A DNA stretch of 64,000 nt from Collybiopsis luxurians FD-317 M1. Its lineage: Eukaryota; Basidiomycota; Agaricomycetes; Agaricales; Omphalotaceae. Position numbers and translations under genes: made by a program. Shown here in pieces: positions 1-12,800 of the stretch (position 1 is the first letter of the stretch; each line of letters begins with the position of its first letter). The notes under the pieces are model-generated. The model searched no databases. It had not been told where the DNA came from and saw nothing but the letters and a program-made list of their open reading frames with translations. Where the stretch lies: positions 1,006,320-1,070,319 of the forward strand of contig KN834755.1 of assembly GCA_000827265.1 (NCBI GenBank). Direction: 5' to 3'.

Positions 1-1
1 G

Positions 2-494
2 TATGATTTTCATACATTATTCCATTCATTCTTACCAATGCATATTGCTCAGGAAATGGCTAATCCCAAAGTACAACCAAAGATCCACTTCTATCTTGAG
101 GACAGCAGCAATTTTCTCAGTGAAGCATGCCAAATGGAACAATGGTTGAAAGAGGCTCCCAACAATCTATTGACCCCTATGGTGCATATATGAGGAAGAG
201 ACTTTTACATTCATGAACTGGCTATGCTCTTCAGTGGCATCTTTTGTGTCCCAGTTCAATGGTTCAGCTGCCAAAATTCACTTTATGCACAGTGCTGGAA
301 ACTTGAACCAATCAACACTGATGATCAAAGCCAGTTGGTGTGTGATAAAATCTGACAACTATGAGATGCCAGCTGACAGCTTTCTCAAGAACTTCATTGA
401 GCTAGGAGCTGAGGATGAACCTATGTATCATGTACCACATCCTTCCAAGACCTTCAGTACAGCTCAAACTGTAGAAACAGCAATCAGATTATGA
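2..494 (+). pseudogene. Broken reading frame of an unrecognised transposon-type protein, cut by the copia element
   Basis: Frame 2 is open from the window edge to a TGA at 191-193. It continues as GRDFYIHELAMLFSG and then shifts frame into the ORF starting at ATG 213. The wording (HELAMLF, a CxxxxQWF-like stretch, YAQCWKLEP) resembles a module I associate with large Agaricomycete transposon proteins, but I cannot name the family. The open frame ends one base before the copia LTR begins at 496, so the LTR insertion very probably truncates it. The start lies outside the window. Function is unknown; it is a decayed fragment. Confidence 0.45.
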
Positions 495-495
495 G

Positions 496-959
496 TGGTT
501 GAGTTGCTACTCACTGAGTTTTGTAGGAGACAAAGATGAGAGTATATGAAGAGAGGCTAGTATTCAAGTAGCTGAGAAACTATGTGAATTGTCTGTAATA
601 TGAGTCAAGCTACAGTATTTATACTAAAGCTACTAAATCCTATAACAACATATATCATACCCTAAAACATGTAACATGTAATATCTCAGAACATAATGAA
701 CCCCAGAGTATGACTACTGACAGGTATAAGTAATGGTTCATACATTGTACAGCATGGTATGTGACATATGTAGATAGGACAACGAATAGCATAAATGTAG
801 CTATGGGAGAATTGTAATATCTGAGTTAATGAGTAATTGACTATATACAAATATGAAACAATATATGTGGATTGATCAGATCAGTGTAAGTACTAATTAT
901 AGTTCATATTGATCAGATGATCCACCATGATACACAAAAGCGCCAATATCATTTCAACA
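496..959 (-). repeat. 3' LTR of the Ty1/copia element
   Basis: On the minus strand the purine tract AGGGGAGTG runs straight into TGTTGAAATGATATTGG at 959, the usual position and form of a copia 3' LTR start. The other border is TGGTTGAG on the plus strand at 496, giving TG...CA ends with a short imperfect inverted repeat (TGTTGA / TCAACCA) and a length of 464 bp. A TATA-like AGTATAAATACTG lies near 612-626 on the minus strand. The flank at 491-495 is ATGAG. I could not find the partner LTR on the right, so the target duplication cannot be confirmed. Confidence 0.6.
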
Positions 960-1112
960 CTCCCCTTCACAGTGTGTAGAAAGAAATTTGATTCCTAGTT
1001 GAGATTGGAATTTTTCAAATTTCAAGTATGCAAGATTCTTGGTGAAGATATCTGCAACATTGTTGTTGGTGGGAACATAGAAGAGTTCAACTTCTCCTAA
1101 TTCAACTCATTC

Positions 1113-2518
1113 TCATACATAATGATAGTGAATAGCAATATGCTTGGATTGATGTTCTTCCACTGGATTCTGTGTAATGAATAAAGCACCTTGATTATTG
1201 CCACATATAGGTAGAGATCTGATTTTGATACCTATCTCAGAGGAGAGTGATCTAATCCACATGAGCTGATGGCAAGAGTCTGAAAGAGCCATATATTCTG
1301 CCTCAGTGGATGAGAGTGCAACAGTCTTTTGTTTGTGAGAAGTCCAGCAGATTGGGCTGTTTGCAAGTTTAACAACCATGCCAGTATGAGATTTTCAATC
1401 ATCTGCATCAGATGCCCAATCTGAGTTGCAATGTGCTAAAAAACCTTCTTCTGAAGATCCATTAAATACCAGCTCATAGTTTTTGGTATTGAGAAGATAT
1501 CAAAGAATATATAGAGCTTTGGCAAGATGATCTTTTGAAGGATTTGCACTATATTGACTCAATTTGATTACTGCATAAGCAATATCAGGTCTTGTGCCTA
1601 GCATCAGATATAACAGAGATCTGATGACACTTTGAAAGCATCTGTGTAAACTTTTCCAGTGTTGTCAATAGGATTATATGCTGAAGGTAAAGGAGTTCTT
1701 GCTTCTTTAGCATCAACCATTTGGAATTGTTCAATGACCTTTTGGAGGTAAGGTCATTGATGAATAACAAGTTTTCTTTTGGAGTGATCACATTGGATCT
1801 GCATACCCAAAAATTCCTTTGGTTTGCCTAAGTCATGACATTCCCAAATCTCCATGAATTCACAGTTCTTTTTCATTACAAGATCTTTGTTAGATCCCAT
1901 GAATAAAGCATCATCCACATATATAATGGCAATTACAGTTTGCCCTTTTTCTTTGAAGACATATACACCAGCATCTGAAATACAGCATTTAAATCCCAGT
2001 TTACCCATGGAGGCATTACATTTCTTCCACCAGGATAAGCTTGCTTGTTTCAGACTGTAGAGTGCTTGGTGTAGTTTCCAAACCTTGTTTCTATCCTTAA
2101 TGAAGCCTTCAGGTTGTTCCATATAGATTTCTTCATCAAGTTTGCCATGGAGGAAAGCCTGTTTTATGTCAAGTGCCTGGATTTCCCAGTCCTCTAATGC
2201 AGCTAAGGCAAGAAGTAATTGTACAGTTTCAAATCATGCTACAGGCAAGAACAACTTATTATAGTCAACCCCTTCAATTTGTGAGAACCCTTTAGCAACA
2301 AGTCAGGCTTTCTTTTGACTGTCTGATTTAACATTAAAAACCCATCTGCATTTTATGGATTTTTGACCTTCAGGAAGTTTAACTTCTTCATATACCAAAC
2401 ATTTTTTTAATCCATCTATTTCATCTTTACATACTTGATCCCATTCTTTGCACTCTTTGGGAGGCAAATGTTGGTAATGTTTTCTTGAAGTCCAATTGGA
2501 AGGATTATTTGAGCCCAT
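1113..2518 (-). pseudogene. Copia reverse transcriptase and RNase H, broken
   Basis: At 2303-2518 is the start of the RT region (ECKEWDQVCKDEIDGLKK, KCRWVFNVK). The core at 1754-2122 has the copia-type LHQALYSLKQASLSWWK and the catalytic YVDD box (IYVDDALFMGSN). The RNase H end at 1113-1379 has SHKQKTVALSSTEAEYMAL and the downstream DNQGA-like motif as GNNQGA. This enzyme would copy element RNA into cDNA in the cytoplasmic particle. Stops and frame changes separate the segments, and the first Asp of the usual DNQGA is Asn here, so it is not functional as read. Confidence 0.8.
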
Positions 2519-2989
2519 TGCTCATCTGTCAAGGTCATCTATCATGGCCGATGGATCAAGTGAATGAGAAAGCAAGTAATTTTGTAAATCTACTCCCCCT
2601 TCCTGAACCAGTTGAGACAGAAGTGCTTCTGCATCATCCAATTCTATATCTGTATCTGGAGGATTTTGAGGAGGAGTTTGTTGAACTGGTTTGGGAGGTA
2701 AATTATTGTGTTCACAACCAGTTTGTGTTCTCCATCCACTTCAGGTAACAGGAGTTGGTATAAAACCAGGACAGGAAGGAGCTCTAAAAATTCTAGGTCC
2801 AGGATTCAAATGTTGCCATTCCAAGACATCCTCTGGATTATAACTGAAAGGATCAGGCCTAGGTGGAGACAGTTGTTGATTTTGATTAGGTGGAAATTCA
2901 TATGTGTCAGGATCATCCGACACAGAGAGAGAAGGAGTACAAGTGGAAGTATTACCCACAGATGGATGATCCATTGGTGTATGATGCTC

Positions 2990-4120
2990 TTAGGTAGAAG
3001 CATCATTATTCAAATCATTGTCATTATCACCATTAGGTGGATGACTTTGATCATCATCAGGAGAAGTAAACAGTATATTTGAATACAGAATGTACAGATC
3101 AAATGAAGGTAAGTCAGGTTCATCACCAGGGTTAGACCAGATAGGTTCAGAGGGTCTCTCATTTCTGTTTTCATCTGATTTACACCTTGGAAACCATTTT
3201 TCATAAAAGGTGCCTTGAGAGGCAGGATAAATAGTATTATCATTATGCATGAATAAGTATTCTTTGCTTCCTTTGTCATAACCAATGAAGGTCATTGCTT
3301 CAGAGTGTGGTTCAAATTTGTTTGAACACTTGTCAATAGGGACAAAGACATAAGTGCCACACCCAAAGGTTCTGAAGCATGAAACATCAGGTTTCTTATT
3401 AAGAAATACCTCAATTAGTGTTTTCCAGTTCAATCAATGTAATGGTGTTCAGTTGTATACATGCAATGCAGTGGAATGAGAAAATTCCCACCATGACTCT
3501 GGACAGCAAGTGTGGTGATGCATTGCTCCAGATTTGTCCAAGAGTGTGTGATGTATACATTCTGCACAACCATTTTGTTGATGAACATGGGGTTCTGACA
3601 TTTGAACTTCAATTCCTTCTGATTTAAGATATAAATTCTTTAGAGAAGAATTCTCCCCCTCACTCAATGCATAGTATTTTTATTTTTTGGTCAGTCTGTT
3701 TTTCAGCCCAGGCCTTAATATCTTTAAATGCTTGTGATGCTTCAGATTTTTTATGCAGCATGACAGAGACAGCATGAGAAGAGCAGTCATTGAGAATTGT
3801 AATTGCATATTTAAATTTGGAATATGACAAGGTTGGCATTTTGATGAGATCTGCATGAACAAGATCTAATGGATGTTCTGCTTGTTTCACAGACTTAGGG
3901 TAAGATTTGGCAGCAGCCTTTCCAAGTGCACAACCTTGACATGGTGAATCTTCAGATGGAATAGAAATTTTAGGAAGTCCTTTCACATTTTCAGAAGCAT
4001 TGCATAAAACTATTTAACCTGGATGTCCAAAATGGTTATGCCAAATGTTATAATCATCAGTCTTTTGACTAGCTATATGTTGTGGATTTTGGATTGATGT
4101 CCAGAGCCAGTGTAAGGTGT
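2990..4120 (-). pseudogene. Copia integrase with GAG-pre-integrase motif, broken
   Basis: The right part (about 3990-4120) reads NIWHNHFGHPG, the histidine motif just before copia integrases, followed by CQGCALGKAAAKSYPKS, the zinc-binding CxxC. The catalytic core follows with DLVHADLIKMPT and then SEPHVHQQNGCAE, the usual Q-x-NG-x-(A/S)-E box. The segment at 2990-3433 (FRTFGCGTYVFVP, FIGYDKGSKEYLF) is the C-terminal region that precedes the RT. Stops at several places and frame changes near 3450 and 3660 inactivate it. The integrase would insert cDNA into the genome. Confidence 0.8.
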
Positions 4121-4700
4121 CTGCACCAATCATAGGCTTTGACATCATAACAATCTTTCAATTGGACTTTAGATGAATAACAACCAGATCAGTTTATTTG
4201 ACTGATTGACAAGAGTCAATGTGTGCATTGTGGTTGGTAATACACTGGATATAACTTAGTCATTTGAGTTGTTCCAAGTCCATTGTCATGAGTAGTGAAT
4301 ACAGTCTGTTATGCCCTATCCTATAAATTCTATTGCCCCTAAGGACCCTGAATACCCATCAAGACATCTTTTCCTATGTACATCTGAAGAAGCTATATAC
4401 ATTTGATCAGTATTACCTTCTGCAGCTCCAGGAACAACTGAACCAACATCCCTCTCACAACATATGTTAATTCATCTCTTTTCATGTCATGAGGACCATG
4501 GATTTCATGTCAGCCTCAACAGGGATCATGCCTTTTGGTCACTTTTGTGGGAATATATTAGTACTATAAAAGGCACATAAACACTATATATGGTTTCTTA
4601 CACTGTTATTACCTGAACCACTATCTTGTTTGCCCACTTTTCTCTTTTTCCAATATCAGGTTTTGTATATTTCTTCTGCATAACCAGTACAACCACCTTG

Positions 4701-6004
4701 TAACAAATATACTGATTTTATACACTAACAAAATTCTGCAATGTACTTTTGAGTACATTGCTCTTCCTCAAGACCCTCAATGACATCTACACAATGCTGT
4801 CTCAGGTTCATATTACAGCTGATCATCCTACATATTGGGTTCTATCTACCTGTGTACTGCTCTGCATGTGTCCCATCTCAACTGCAGACTCTGTTCAACA
4901 GGGCATTGTAGTCTCCTCTGCCAGACCCCGAGGAGCTCAACTCATAGTAATCCCCTCTGTTGTACAGCTACTTATTCCTCTATACACTTAAAATACATCT
5001 TATCCTATCATTGGGCTTGGGTCTAACCAAATAACAGTGTCAAACTGTCATTGAGATGTCTGGAGCTGATACAGAACCCAACCAATAAGGGGGAAGACAA
5101 CTACAGTCTACCCCAGTACAAAATGAGTCTTACCTCAGTCCACCTTTGCAGTGAGGCATGCCACATCATATGGCTGATAGAGCTGCATCGCATTGGAGCT
5201 GCCTCAAGGCAAGCTCAGCATGCTCCTCTGGAAGAAGAAGACCCTTCCATGGGAGAAGAATTGCCAGATTATGGCAGTGGTGCAACCAAGTATCATAGCA
5301 ATCCATACAAGGTCCCCATGTTGGGATTTCCTATTCTGGATCTACCTCCAGGTGATACATCACCTAGAAGATCAGTCACAAATCTGCAAGGAGCAGGAGA
5401 ACCACATTGTAGTCAATATTGTTAGGACCAGAACTAGATTTGAGAAGAATCAGATAGTGTAAGTTGTACTGGTGATTACACTGAGTTTCGCTGTAGTAGC
5501 TTAGTAGCAGGGTTCCACAGAGGCCTGCATATGAAAGGAAGCTGCAAATGGCTTGACAACTGCATTCAGAAGTGAGAAATGTGTGGACTAGATGCAAAAG
5601 TGACCAAATAAGGGTAAATAACCCCCAATAGGTGGTAGGTATCAGTGAATGAGAGGAGAGGGCAGTGACAAAGTCATTGGTACAATTTTAGAGCTGTGTG
5701 AGTTTGAAAGTATCAAGTCAGAGCTTGCAGGAGGTCTGAATGACACTAATCAGAACAAATAAATGTATTGGGGATGTACAAAATGAGATTACAGAGTAAA
5801 GAAACAGAGGAAAAGGCAGTGAGAGAAGTAGACAAAGTTATGGTAATTCCAACATGAGTTGTTTGGGTTCACTCCTGGGCTTTATATGGATTGGTCAGTA
5901 TTTTGTAATTATGTTTCATAAGGGTAAGGAATGCATAGATTAATGGAAAAGTGCATGGTGTTGCAGTGTCAAGGAGTATTGAGCCTGATGGTGGTTAAGA
6001 AGGG
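4701..6004. other. Region with no recognised gene between copia and gypsy elements
   Basis: Two modest plus-strand open frames occur (4749-4991 and 5051-5425, the latter with an acidic stretch LEEEDPSMGEELPD), but I recognise no domain in either. A TATA-like GGGCTTTATATGG lies near 5877-5889. The sequence may hold the 5' leader or LTR of the gypsy element, but I could not match it to sequence after the polypurine tract at 14.46 kb, so no LTR is called. Confidence 0.3.
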
Positions 6005-8870
6005 ATGGAGAGAAGGTATGGAAGAAAGAGAAGTAGAATTGGTAGTGATTTGGGGCCTAACAGATATACAGATTCTCCCACTGCAAGGTATAGCCTTCCA
6101 TTACCTGTAGAAGCCTCACATACTTTGCACACTCCTGTCTTATTTAGACAAGGATCAGTAATAGATACTCTCATGTGCCAAGAGGAAGAAGCACAACATT
6201 CAGATGGGTATACCAATTTGGAGATGTTCCAATTTCAGAAGGAGAGAGATCATACCCCTCTGAGGTCCCTACCAAAATTGTACTGCAAGGAGAAATGGAG
6301 GACAATGTGCTCAAAAGGGTGTATGAAATAGGAGAGAAATTTTTGTTGCGTGAAGCTACACAAAAACAATGGAGTAAATCTTTTTCCCTGTTAACACCAC
6401 CTTTGGGAGCATGATTGGAAGAACTTGTTCCTAGCTCCAAAACTACATGGAGACTGTGGGACTTGATTTTACAAAATGAATGTACAGAATATAAAAGTTG
6501 AAAGGGTTATCAGGCATTTATTTTTCTCACTTAGGGGACAAGAAGTTTCTGAGATGGACTTCAGAGCATTGCATTTGCATTTTGTTAATTCCATGATTGA
6601 ACACCCTGATCAAATGATGCCACAAGTCTATGATGGATTGCATTGTTTGAGTACACTCCAAAAGGATTTACAATGGATGTTTAGTTTGTTGATGGACCCA
6701 GCACTGATGTTATGCATCAAACAAGCCACGAGGTCTCAACAAAGAGCAAGGAAGAATCCCATGGCAGACTACCCTCTCACTCCATCCAAACATCATAAAG
6801 GGTCAAGGATGAGTGCTAAGGCTACAAGGGTGTTTTGCAAGGTACAGGAGGTTTGAAAGGGCCTTCTGCCAGCTGAAGCCTGGTCAAATGGAAGCAACTA
6901 TACAGAGGAGCATGTAGTGCAATTGAAAAATGCAAAATTAGCTAGAGCAGAATGGGGAGAAACTGCTTAGGGTTACAAATATTCTCAGCTGCAACCCATA
7001 TATGGCAAACGTCATTCCTTACAACTTCTATCAAAGATTGATGAGCATTTTCTAATGCCTCCAGAAGAAGAAAAACCACATCAAATTAACAAAGATAGGG
7101 TTAGTTAGGAATTTCAACCAATAAAGGAAATGGTTGACTTGTGTAATTGACTGGAAGGATGGAAAGTAGAGACCAAGGATATTAAACAATTAACTTTACA
7201 GCATGCTATTGATCAATTGATGACTAGAAGCAGTCTCAACAATAGCAATGGAACAACATGAGGTTGATGGAGACATTCCTCTGCAAGGAGAAGTCCATCC
7301 TGCATTCCAGGGAGAACTTGTGGAGTACCTGTCTGGACCTTAAGATACAGAAGTTTCCCAAGGAGCAGGGACATTGAGTGCACAAATTCCCTATTATGAT
7401 AATAGTGAATACCAAGCTGTGGCAAATGATGCTCCAAATAGGAACAATACAAGGGAGGTGTCTGCATTGTGGAAGCACATTTTGTCTTATACCACCAACA
7501 TGAGGCCACACAACAAGCAGTCAAATCAGACTGAACCAGACCTAGGTAGAAGAATTTGGCTGAACCAAGCTGGTTTTGTACCTGGTGGAAACACATTCCA
7601 TGGGCGATGTATGCCACCTGGGTACTACCAGGAGCATGCCACCAGAGGACCAGGTTGGAATGTGCAGGGAATTCAGAATACACAGGACACCAGGTGTTCT
7701 GGAATTCCATTTTCTAGTCAATATTTGGAATCCACAGATGCAAAAGTAACTTGTGGAATGAATCCCTTTGTCAATATGCATGATCTAATGGCCCAGGACT
7801 GGGGCAGAACTATTTTGTATGCTCCCCAAGCAGGTAAAAGTGACAAGTTGGAAGGCGGAAGAATGGATGTCAAGGGAAGAGAAGGATGGAAGCCAGAGAT
7901 TCCAGAACATCTACAAGGATTCACAGTGTTAGAGAAGGGAAAAGGTAGGGTAAGGTAAGAGTATCACATTGTAGATAGCCCTAGGGCTGTCAAGGGGGTG
8001 GTAGGAAGACAGGATTTTTAGGAAGACAGGATTTTACTCCTATTAGGAATATTCCTGCATTCTGGGCATTAACTAATCCTTTTAGAACAAAGGAAGAATC
8101 AGTAGAGGTGCCTAACCCATCTAATGTGGGCCCAAGGGGACAGGAACACTTGCAAAATGCCAATGTTCATGTCATGACTGAAATCAGAGCACCTACAGTC
8201 TCTGTTGCCATTCTACAAGCAGCAAATACTTACCCTCCTTCTCTACTGCCTAGAGCATCAAGACCTGCAACTGCATTTGTAGCACCCCCTGCTGTTCTAG
8301 TGACTGGACCAGTGGTGGCACCACTGGCAGAACTTCCAGATCATAATAACAGAAGAACCCTGGTTGTTGCAGCTGGAATAAACATTACAGGGAATGGAAC
8401 TGTTCCTTCAGGGAACATCCATAATGTGGTCTATGTGCTGCAACAAAGTTATGTTTCTTACAGAACAGGAGTAGGTACAGCAGGGGGAAGTCCACCAGGA
8501 CCATCACCTCCACCTCCTCCCAGAAGATATATGTATGCTCCTTCTCATCATAGTGGGAGCCATGCTTCAAATACACTGGCTATGTTGCAGGGAGGCAGAG
8601 GATGGTGGAGGACTGTATTATCCATCTGATGGCTCCCCAGGAGGATCCCCAAAAGGAGGAAGAGGCCCACCATATGGATTCCCCAGAAGATCACCCAGAG
8701 GACCACCCAGAGGAGGACCACCAGGAGGAGGTGGAGGACTACCAGGAGGGGGCAGAGGACCACCTAGTGATTGGGGAACAATGGATGCTTATTGGAATGA
8801 TTGTCAGGGTTGGCTGGCAGTATGGGGACCTCATAGAGAAAGAGGTAAAGCAGGCCCACCGGGATGAGAT
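6005..8870 (+). pseudogene. N-terminal gag extension and Gly/Pro-rich linker of the gypsy element
   Basis: A run of plus-strand frames (6005-6414, 6476-6856, 7374-7958, 8108-8629, 8535-8867), separated by stops and frameshifts, leads into the capsid-like gag. The last part is a low-complexity linker rich in Gly, Pro and Arg at about 8630-8770, with PPGGG-type repeats. Agaricomycete gypsy gag proteins commonly carry such a linker before the capsid domain; that is family knowledge. The earlier 2.5 kb has no domain I recognise, and its membership in this element is inferred from orientation and continuity. It could instead be remains of a separate older gene. Confidence 0.45.
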
Positions 8871-8909
8871 GCAAATCAAATCCCTGAATTCAACTGACGC
8901 AAGGACCAG

Positions 8910-9960
8910 ATGAACAAAGAGGCTAAGATTGATATCAAAAAACTTGATCCATTTACTGGACTCAACAAAATGAAGTGGGAACCATTCATCTTACAATTAT
9001 ACAGGATCATTGAAGCAAAATGCACCATCTGTAAAGATGATCAGGACAAGATCACTTTTGCAGTAACATATTTGACAGATGCTGCTGCTGCACACTATGA
9101 TAATCTCCTCAGACAACAAGATATGGGGGATAATGTCATTGCATTATACAATTGGCCTGCTTTTGTTGCAGAATGGGAAGAGTATTTTGGAATCTTCAAT
9201 ACACAGTAGGATGCTCAGACCCAACTTGACTCAATCCATCAGCAACTGCAAGAAATGTTCACCAAATTCATTGTCAGATTCCAACAAGCTGCATTCAAGA
9301 CAGGATATAATGATGTCGCACTTGTTTTGTTCTTGCAATGAGCAGTTCATAATAACCTGGAGTTGCTGGTTGCTGCACAATGTGACAAGCCTATCACCTA
9401 TGACCAATGGGTGAATCATTTCCAGGATTTAGATATGTTGTTGTGTGCCACCCATGATTCACAACAAAGACTTGGGGTGCATTCAAATTTTAACTATCCT
9501 GTTATTCCAGGAGTGAACCCTGTGGTTGAACAGAATATTCAGAACTATTACCAGGGACTGGTTCAACCCCAGTACCAGGGGAATAATAGTTCTGGATGCC
9601 CAAATGCAGGGGGAAACTTGTACAACCAGAATAGGGGACAAGGTAATAACTGGAGACAGAATCAGAGAGGAGCAGCTGCTTGGGATGGTAACTCTGACTT
9701 GTTCCTTCTTCTGGAAGACATTACACAAGGTCAGAATGAATTTGGAAATGTCCAGCAGAGTGCAGGAAGTGGGACAGAGCATGAATGTTGTTGCAGAGCA
9801 TTCACTGACTTTGAGGGAGATGCAATCCTGAGAGCTGGTATAATGCAAACACCAGAGTAGCAGGAGGAATTCAGACAGCGAAGGAAGGAAAGGCTCTGCT
9901 TCTGATGCAGAGGAAAAGGTCATATGGGTAAAGACTGTGAACCTGGAAAATTTAAATCCT
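8910..9960 (+). pseudogene. Gypsy gag capsid-like domain with CCHC knuckle, broken
   Basis: The capsid-like domain begins KIDIKKLDPFTGLNKMKWEP and continues through FAVTYLTDAAAAHYDNLL, the pattern of retrotransposon gag proteins. It is interrupted by TAG at 9207-9209 and TGA near 9340. A Gln/Asn-rich stretch follows (about 9530-9670). The zinc knuckle reads C-F-stop-C-RGKGHMGKDC at about 9897-9930, so a TGA at 9903-9905 stands between the first two cysteines of an otherwise correct Cx2Cx4Hx4C motif. Gag would package element RNA in the particle. Confidence 0.75.
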
Positions 9961-10258
9961 CCAAAAGAACAGTTGTCCAGTGATTCAACTCACAGAAAAA
10001 ATACTTTTAGTGAGAACAAAGATTGAGAAAGATTGAGGGCCACCATCTTTACTGTTGAAGGGATACAAGACCCACCAAACAAAGATGGCCTTTGGAATGT
10101 AGAAGTGCTGGAGAATCAGAGTACCAATCAGTTGGGAAATGGTCAGCAGGCTCTGACTGGGAACTAGGAACAAATTAGAGTCCCGCAGATATTGCTCCAG
10201 TAATAGGTAGAGCCACCTTTGCTGGACAAAGGATCTTCTGGCTTGTCTTTCTTCTTGT

Positions 10259-10885
10259 TTGAATAACTCTTTTATAGTTTCTACTCATTTACCTTTGTCT
10301 GATGTTGATAATGATGTTAGTTATAATACTCTTATAGATTCAGATGCAACAAGATTGTTCATTGATTGGTCTCTTGTGAGGAAATCCCCTCAAAACATTT
10401 TGCAGCTAGAGCATCCTATACCATTAGAGCTCTTCAATGGAAAACCTATGTTGGCTGGCAAAATAACAAACTCCTTCTGAGATTCTATTAGTTTTGCTGA
10501 TGGCACAATCCATCTAGTCAAATTCCTAATCACACAACTGCACCCTATGGCACCAATTGTATTGGGATTACCATGGCTTTGGGAATACAATCCTGATATA
10601 AACTGGGCTGATTTGTCCCTTACATTTTGGGAAAGAAATGTGCATATCTCTGCTGCAATAGCAGAAGGAATAGTGTACAGGGAAGACATTATGCAAGAGG
10701 AAGCTAGAAGGGGGGTAGGAAAAGAACAGGATAATGGGAATATAGAGACAGAAGGGTTGGATGCTGATATTGTAATAGGAGAAGGAGTGGATGTAAAGGA
10801 AGAAACAAAACATCCAGAACAGCTGTCTGAGGATCCAATTGTACTTGGAATGAATGACTGGCTATTATACACTGAATGGATGTGA
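10259..10885 (+). pseudogene. Gypsy aspartic protease region, broken
   Basis: The reading NTLIDSDATRLFID corresponds to the retropepsin active site (usual form DSGA, here DSDA), and ITQLHPMAPIVLGLPWL corresponds to the conserved LG-x-PWL end of the protease fold. A TGA at 10478-10480 splits the two. The following Glu/Asp/Lys-rich linker at 10670-10860 joins protease to RT. The Gly-to-Asp change in the active site would itself impair the enzyme. Confidence 0.65.
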
Positions 10886-11245
10886 GGTTATAATGATGAT
10901 TTGGATGAGTGGAGAAAGAAGTATCATATCAATGATGCTAAATATGGTTACTCTGAAAGGATGTTAAAAGTGTGGATAGCATGTTCTGAAGACTGTACCT
11001 CCAAACTCCCTTTATATAAACAAACTCAATGATGGATACAGAAATGAACAAGCAGTCTTCACCTGACTCCTGATATAAAACCTATTCCAGAACAAGTGTT
11101 AAAGATCCTTCATACACCAGCTCTGCAACAATGGAAGAAAAGGACTCAACAAGGGACTAAAGTTCAGTCAATACAAGTGACTGTATAACAAAAGTCTAAC
11201 CCAGAAATACAAGGAAAGCCTATTAGTATCATTGGTGCAGCTGCA

Positions 11246-12800
11246 ATGGATTCATTGTTATGCAATGGAACACCAGCTTATATTGTTCATATCAAACTGT
11301 CAATTCAGGGTACAACAGAAGAAGTTGAGATGTTGCAGGCAGCAAAAGTGAAGGACCCTCCTTCCAAAAATGAGAAAGAAGAGGAGAAAAGGGAGGAAAG
11401 GGAGGAGCTCAAGAAGCATGTTCCTCCCCAATATCAAGATTACCTTGATGTTTTCTCACCAGGAGAAGTGAAAGAACTTCCACCACATTGTCCATATGAT
11501 ATCTGCATTGAGACAGAAGGAGACACTATGCCTCCTATTGGGAAGCTATACAACATGTCAGAAGTAGAATTAAAGTCACTCAAGGAGTATATCAATGACA
11601 TGTTGGGGAAAGGGTTCATCCAATCTTCCAGCTCACCAGCAGGTGCTCTGGTCCTTTTTGTAAAGAAAAAACATGGATCACTATGTCTTTGCATGGATTA
11701 TCAAGCTCTCAACAGAATCACTCAGAAGAACTGTTATCCCCTTCCCCTGATTGGAACATTGGTAGACCAGCTATGCAAGGCCAAAGTCTTCACAAAAATT
11801 GACCTGCAAGCAGGATACAACAATGTTCATGTTGCAGATGGTCACAAATGGAAAACAGCATTTTGAACTCATTACAGAGCATATGAATATTTGGTAATGC
11901 CCTTTGGATTAACAAATGCTCCTTTTGCATTCCAGTTTTTTATGAACAACATTTTCCATGATATGGTGGACATGTCCATAGTAATCTATTTGGACAACAT
12001 CCTTATCTACTCAATGGATGAAGAATCACATACAGAACATGTTCGAAAAGTATTGGAAAGGTTGTGTGGAAACCACTTACACATGAAGCCAGAAAAGTGT
12101 AGTTTTCATGTAGGCATGGTGGAATACTTGGGTGTTATCATTAGCCCAATGGGAGTGTCAATGGATCCTGAAAAGGTAAAAGCAATCCTCAATTGACCTA
12201 GGCCTAAAATGGTCAAAGATCTTCAATCTTTCCTTGGGTTTGTTAATTTTTATAGACAGTTTATTGACAATTATTCTGGTATAACTAAAGTACTGATGAC
12301 CTTGTTGCAGAAGAACAATGTTTGGATATGGACTAAAGATTGCAAGGCTGCATTTGAATTGTTAAAACAAGCCTTTGTCCATGCCCCAGTTCTTGCACAT
12401 TTTGATCCAGATCTTCTGATTATCCTGGAGTGTGATGTATCTGACTGGGCTATTGCAGGAATCCTTTTGCAACTCAATCCTAGTACAGAAGAACTGCACC
12501 CTGTTGCATTTCATATGTGAACTATGATCCAAGCAGAAATGAACTATAACATTTATGACAAGGAACTGCTTGTGATTGTAGAATGTTTCAAGATCTGGAG
12601 AGCTTATTGCAAAGGATCTCATTTCATAATTCAAGTATACTCTGACCACAATAATCTTCAGTACTTCACTACTACAAAACAGCTTTCTGCATGGCAAGCA
12701 CAATGGTCAGAGTCCCTGTCAGGATATGATTTTCATATCAATTATCATCCAGGTACCTTAGGGTCCAAACCTGATGCACTGACCCAATGTTCCAATGTGT
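11246..12800 (+). pseudogene. Gypsy reverse transcriptase and RNase H, broken by TGA codons
   Basis: The RT starts after a Lys/Glu-rich linker (FSPGEVKELPPHCPYD). Motifs in order: LVLFVKKKHGSLCLCMDYQAL, then KIDLQAGYNNV, then MPFGLTNAPFAFQ, and the active site IYLDNILIYS, where the usual YLDDIL has Asn in place of the second Asp. RNase H follows (LILECDVSDWAI, YDKELLVIVECF, VYSDHNNLQYF). TGA codons at 11864, 12194 and 12518 interrupt it, and two of them sit where an Arg (CGA) would be expected from the family. Not functional as read. Confidence 0.85.

Larger units (their letters stand above)
496..4700 (-). mobile_element. Ty1/copia LTR retrotransposon, degenerate, minus strand
   Basis: Reading from right to left, the order is GAG-pre-integrase/integrase, reverse transcriptase, RNase H, polypurine tract, LTR. 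That order is diagnostic of Ty1/copia (in Ty3/gypsy the integrase comes last). All frames carry stops and frameshifts. The 5' LTR, PBS, gag and protease are not recognisable; the right border near 4.7 kb is only where copia-like sequence fades out. The element has inserted in the reading frame at 2-494. Confidence 0.75.

Noticed and set aside
3418..3667. Plus-strand frames inside the copia integrase
   Set aside because: The minus strand carries the conserved integrase motifs; the plus frames are shadows.
4701..6004. A 5' LTR for the gypsy element or for the copia element
   Set aside because: No stretch matches the copia LTR at 496-959 or the sequence after the gypsy purine tract, and no tRNA-type primer site was found.
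8630..8770. Gly/Pro-rich stretch as a collagen-like or structural gene
   Set aside because: It lies directly before a retrotransposon capsid-like domain on the same strand, where such linkers are usual, and frames are broken.
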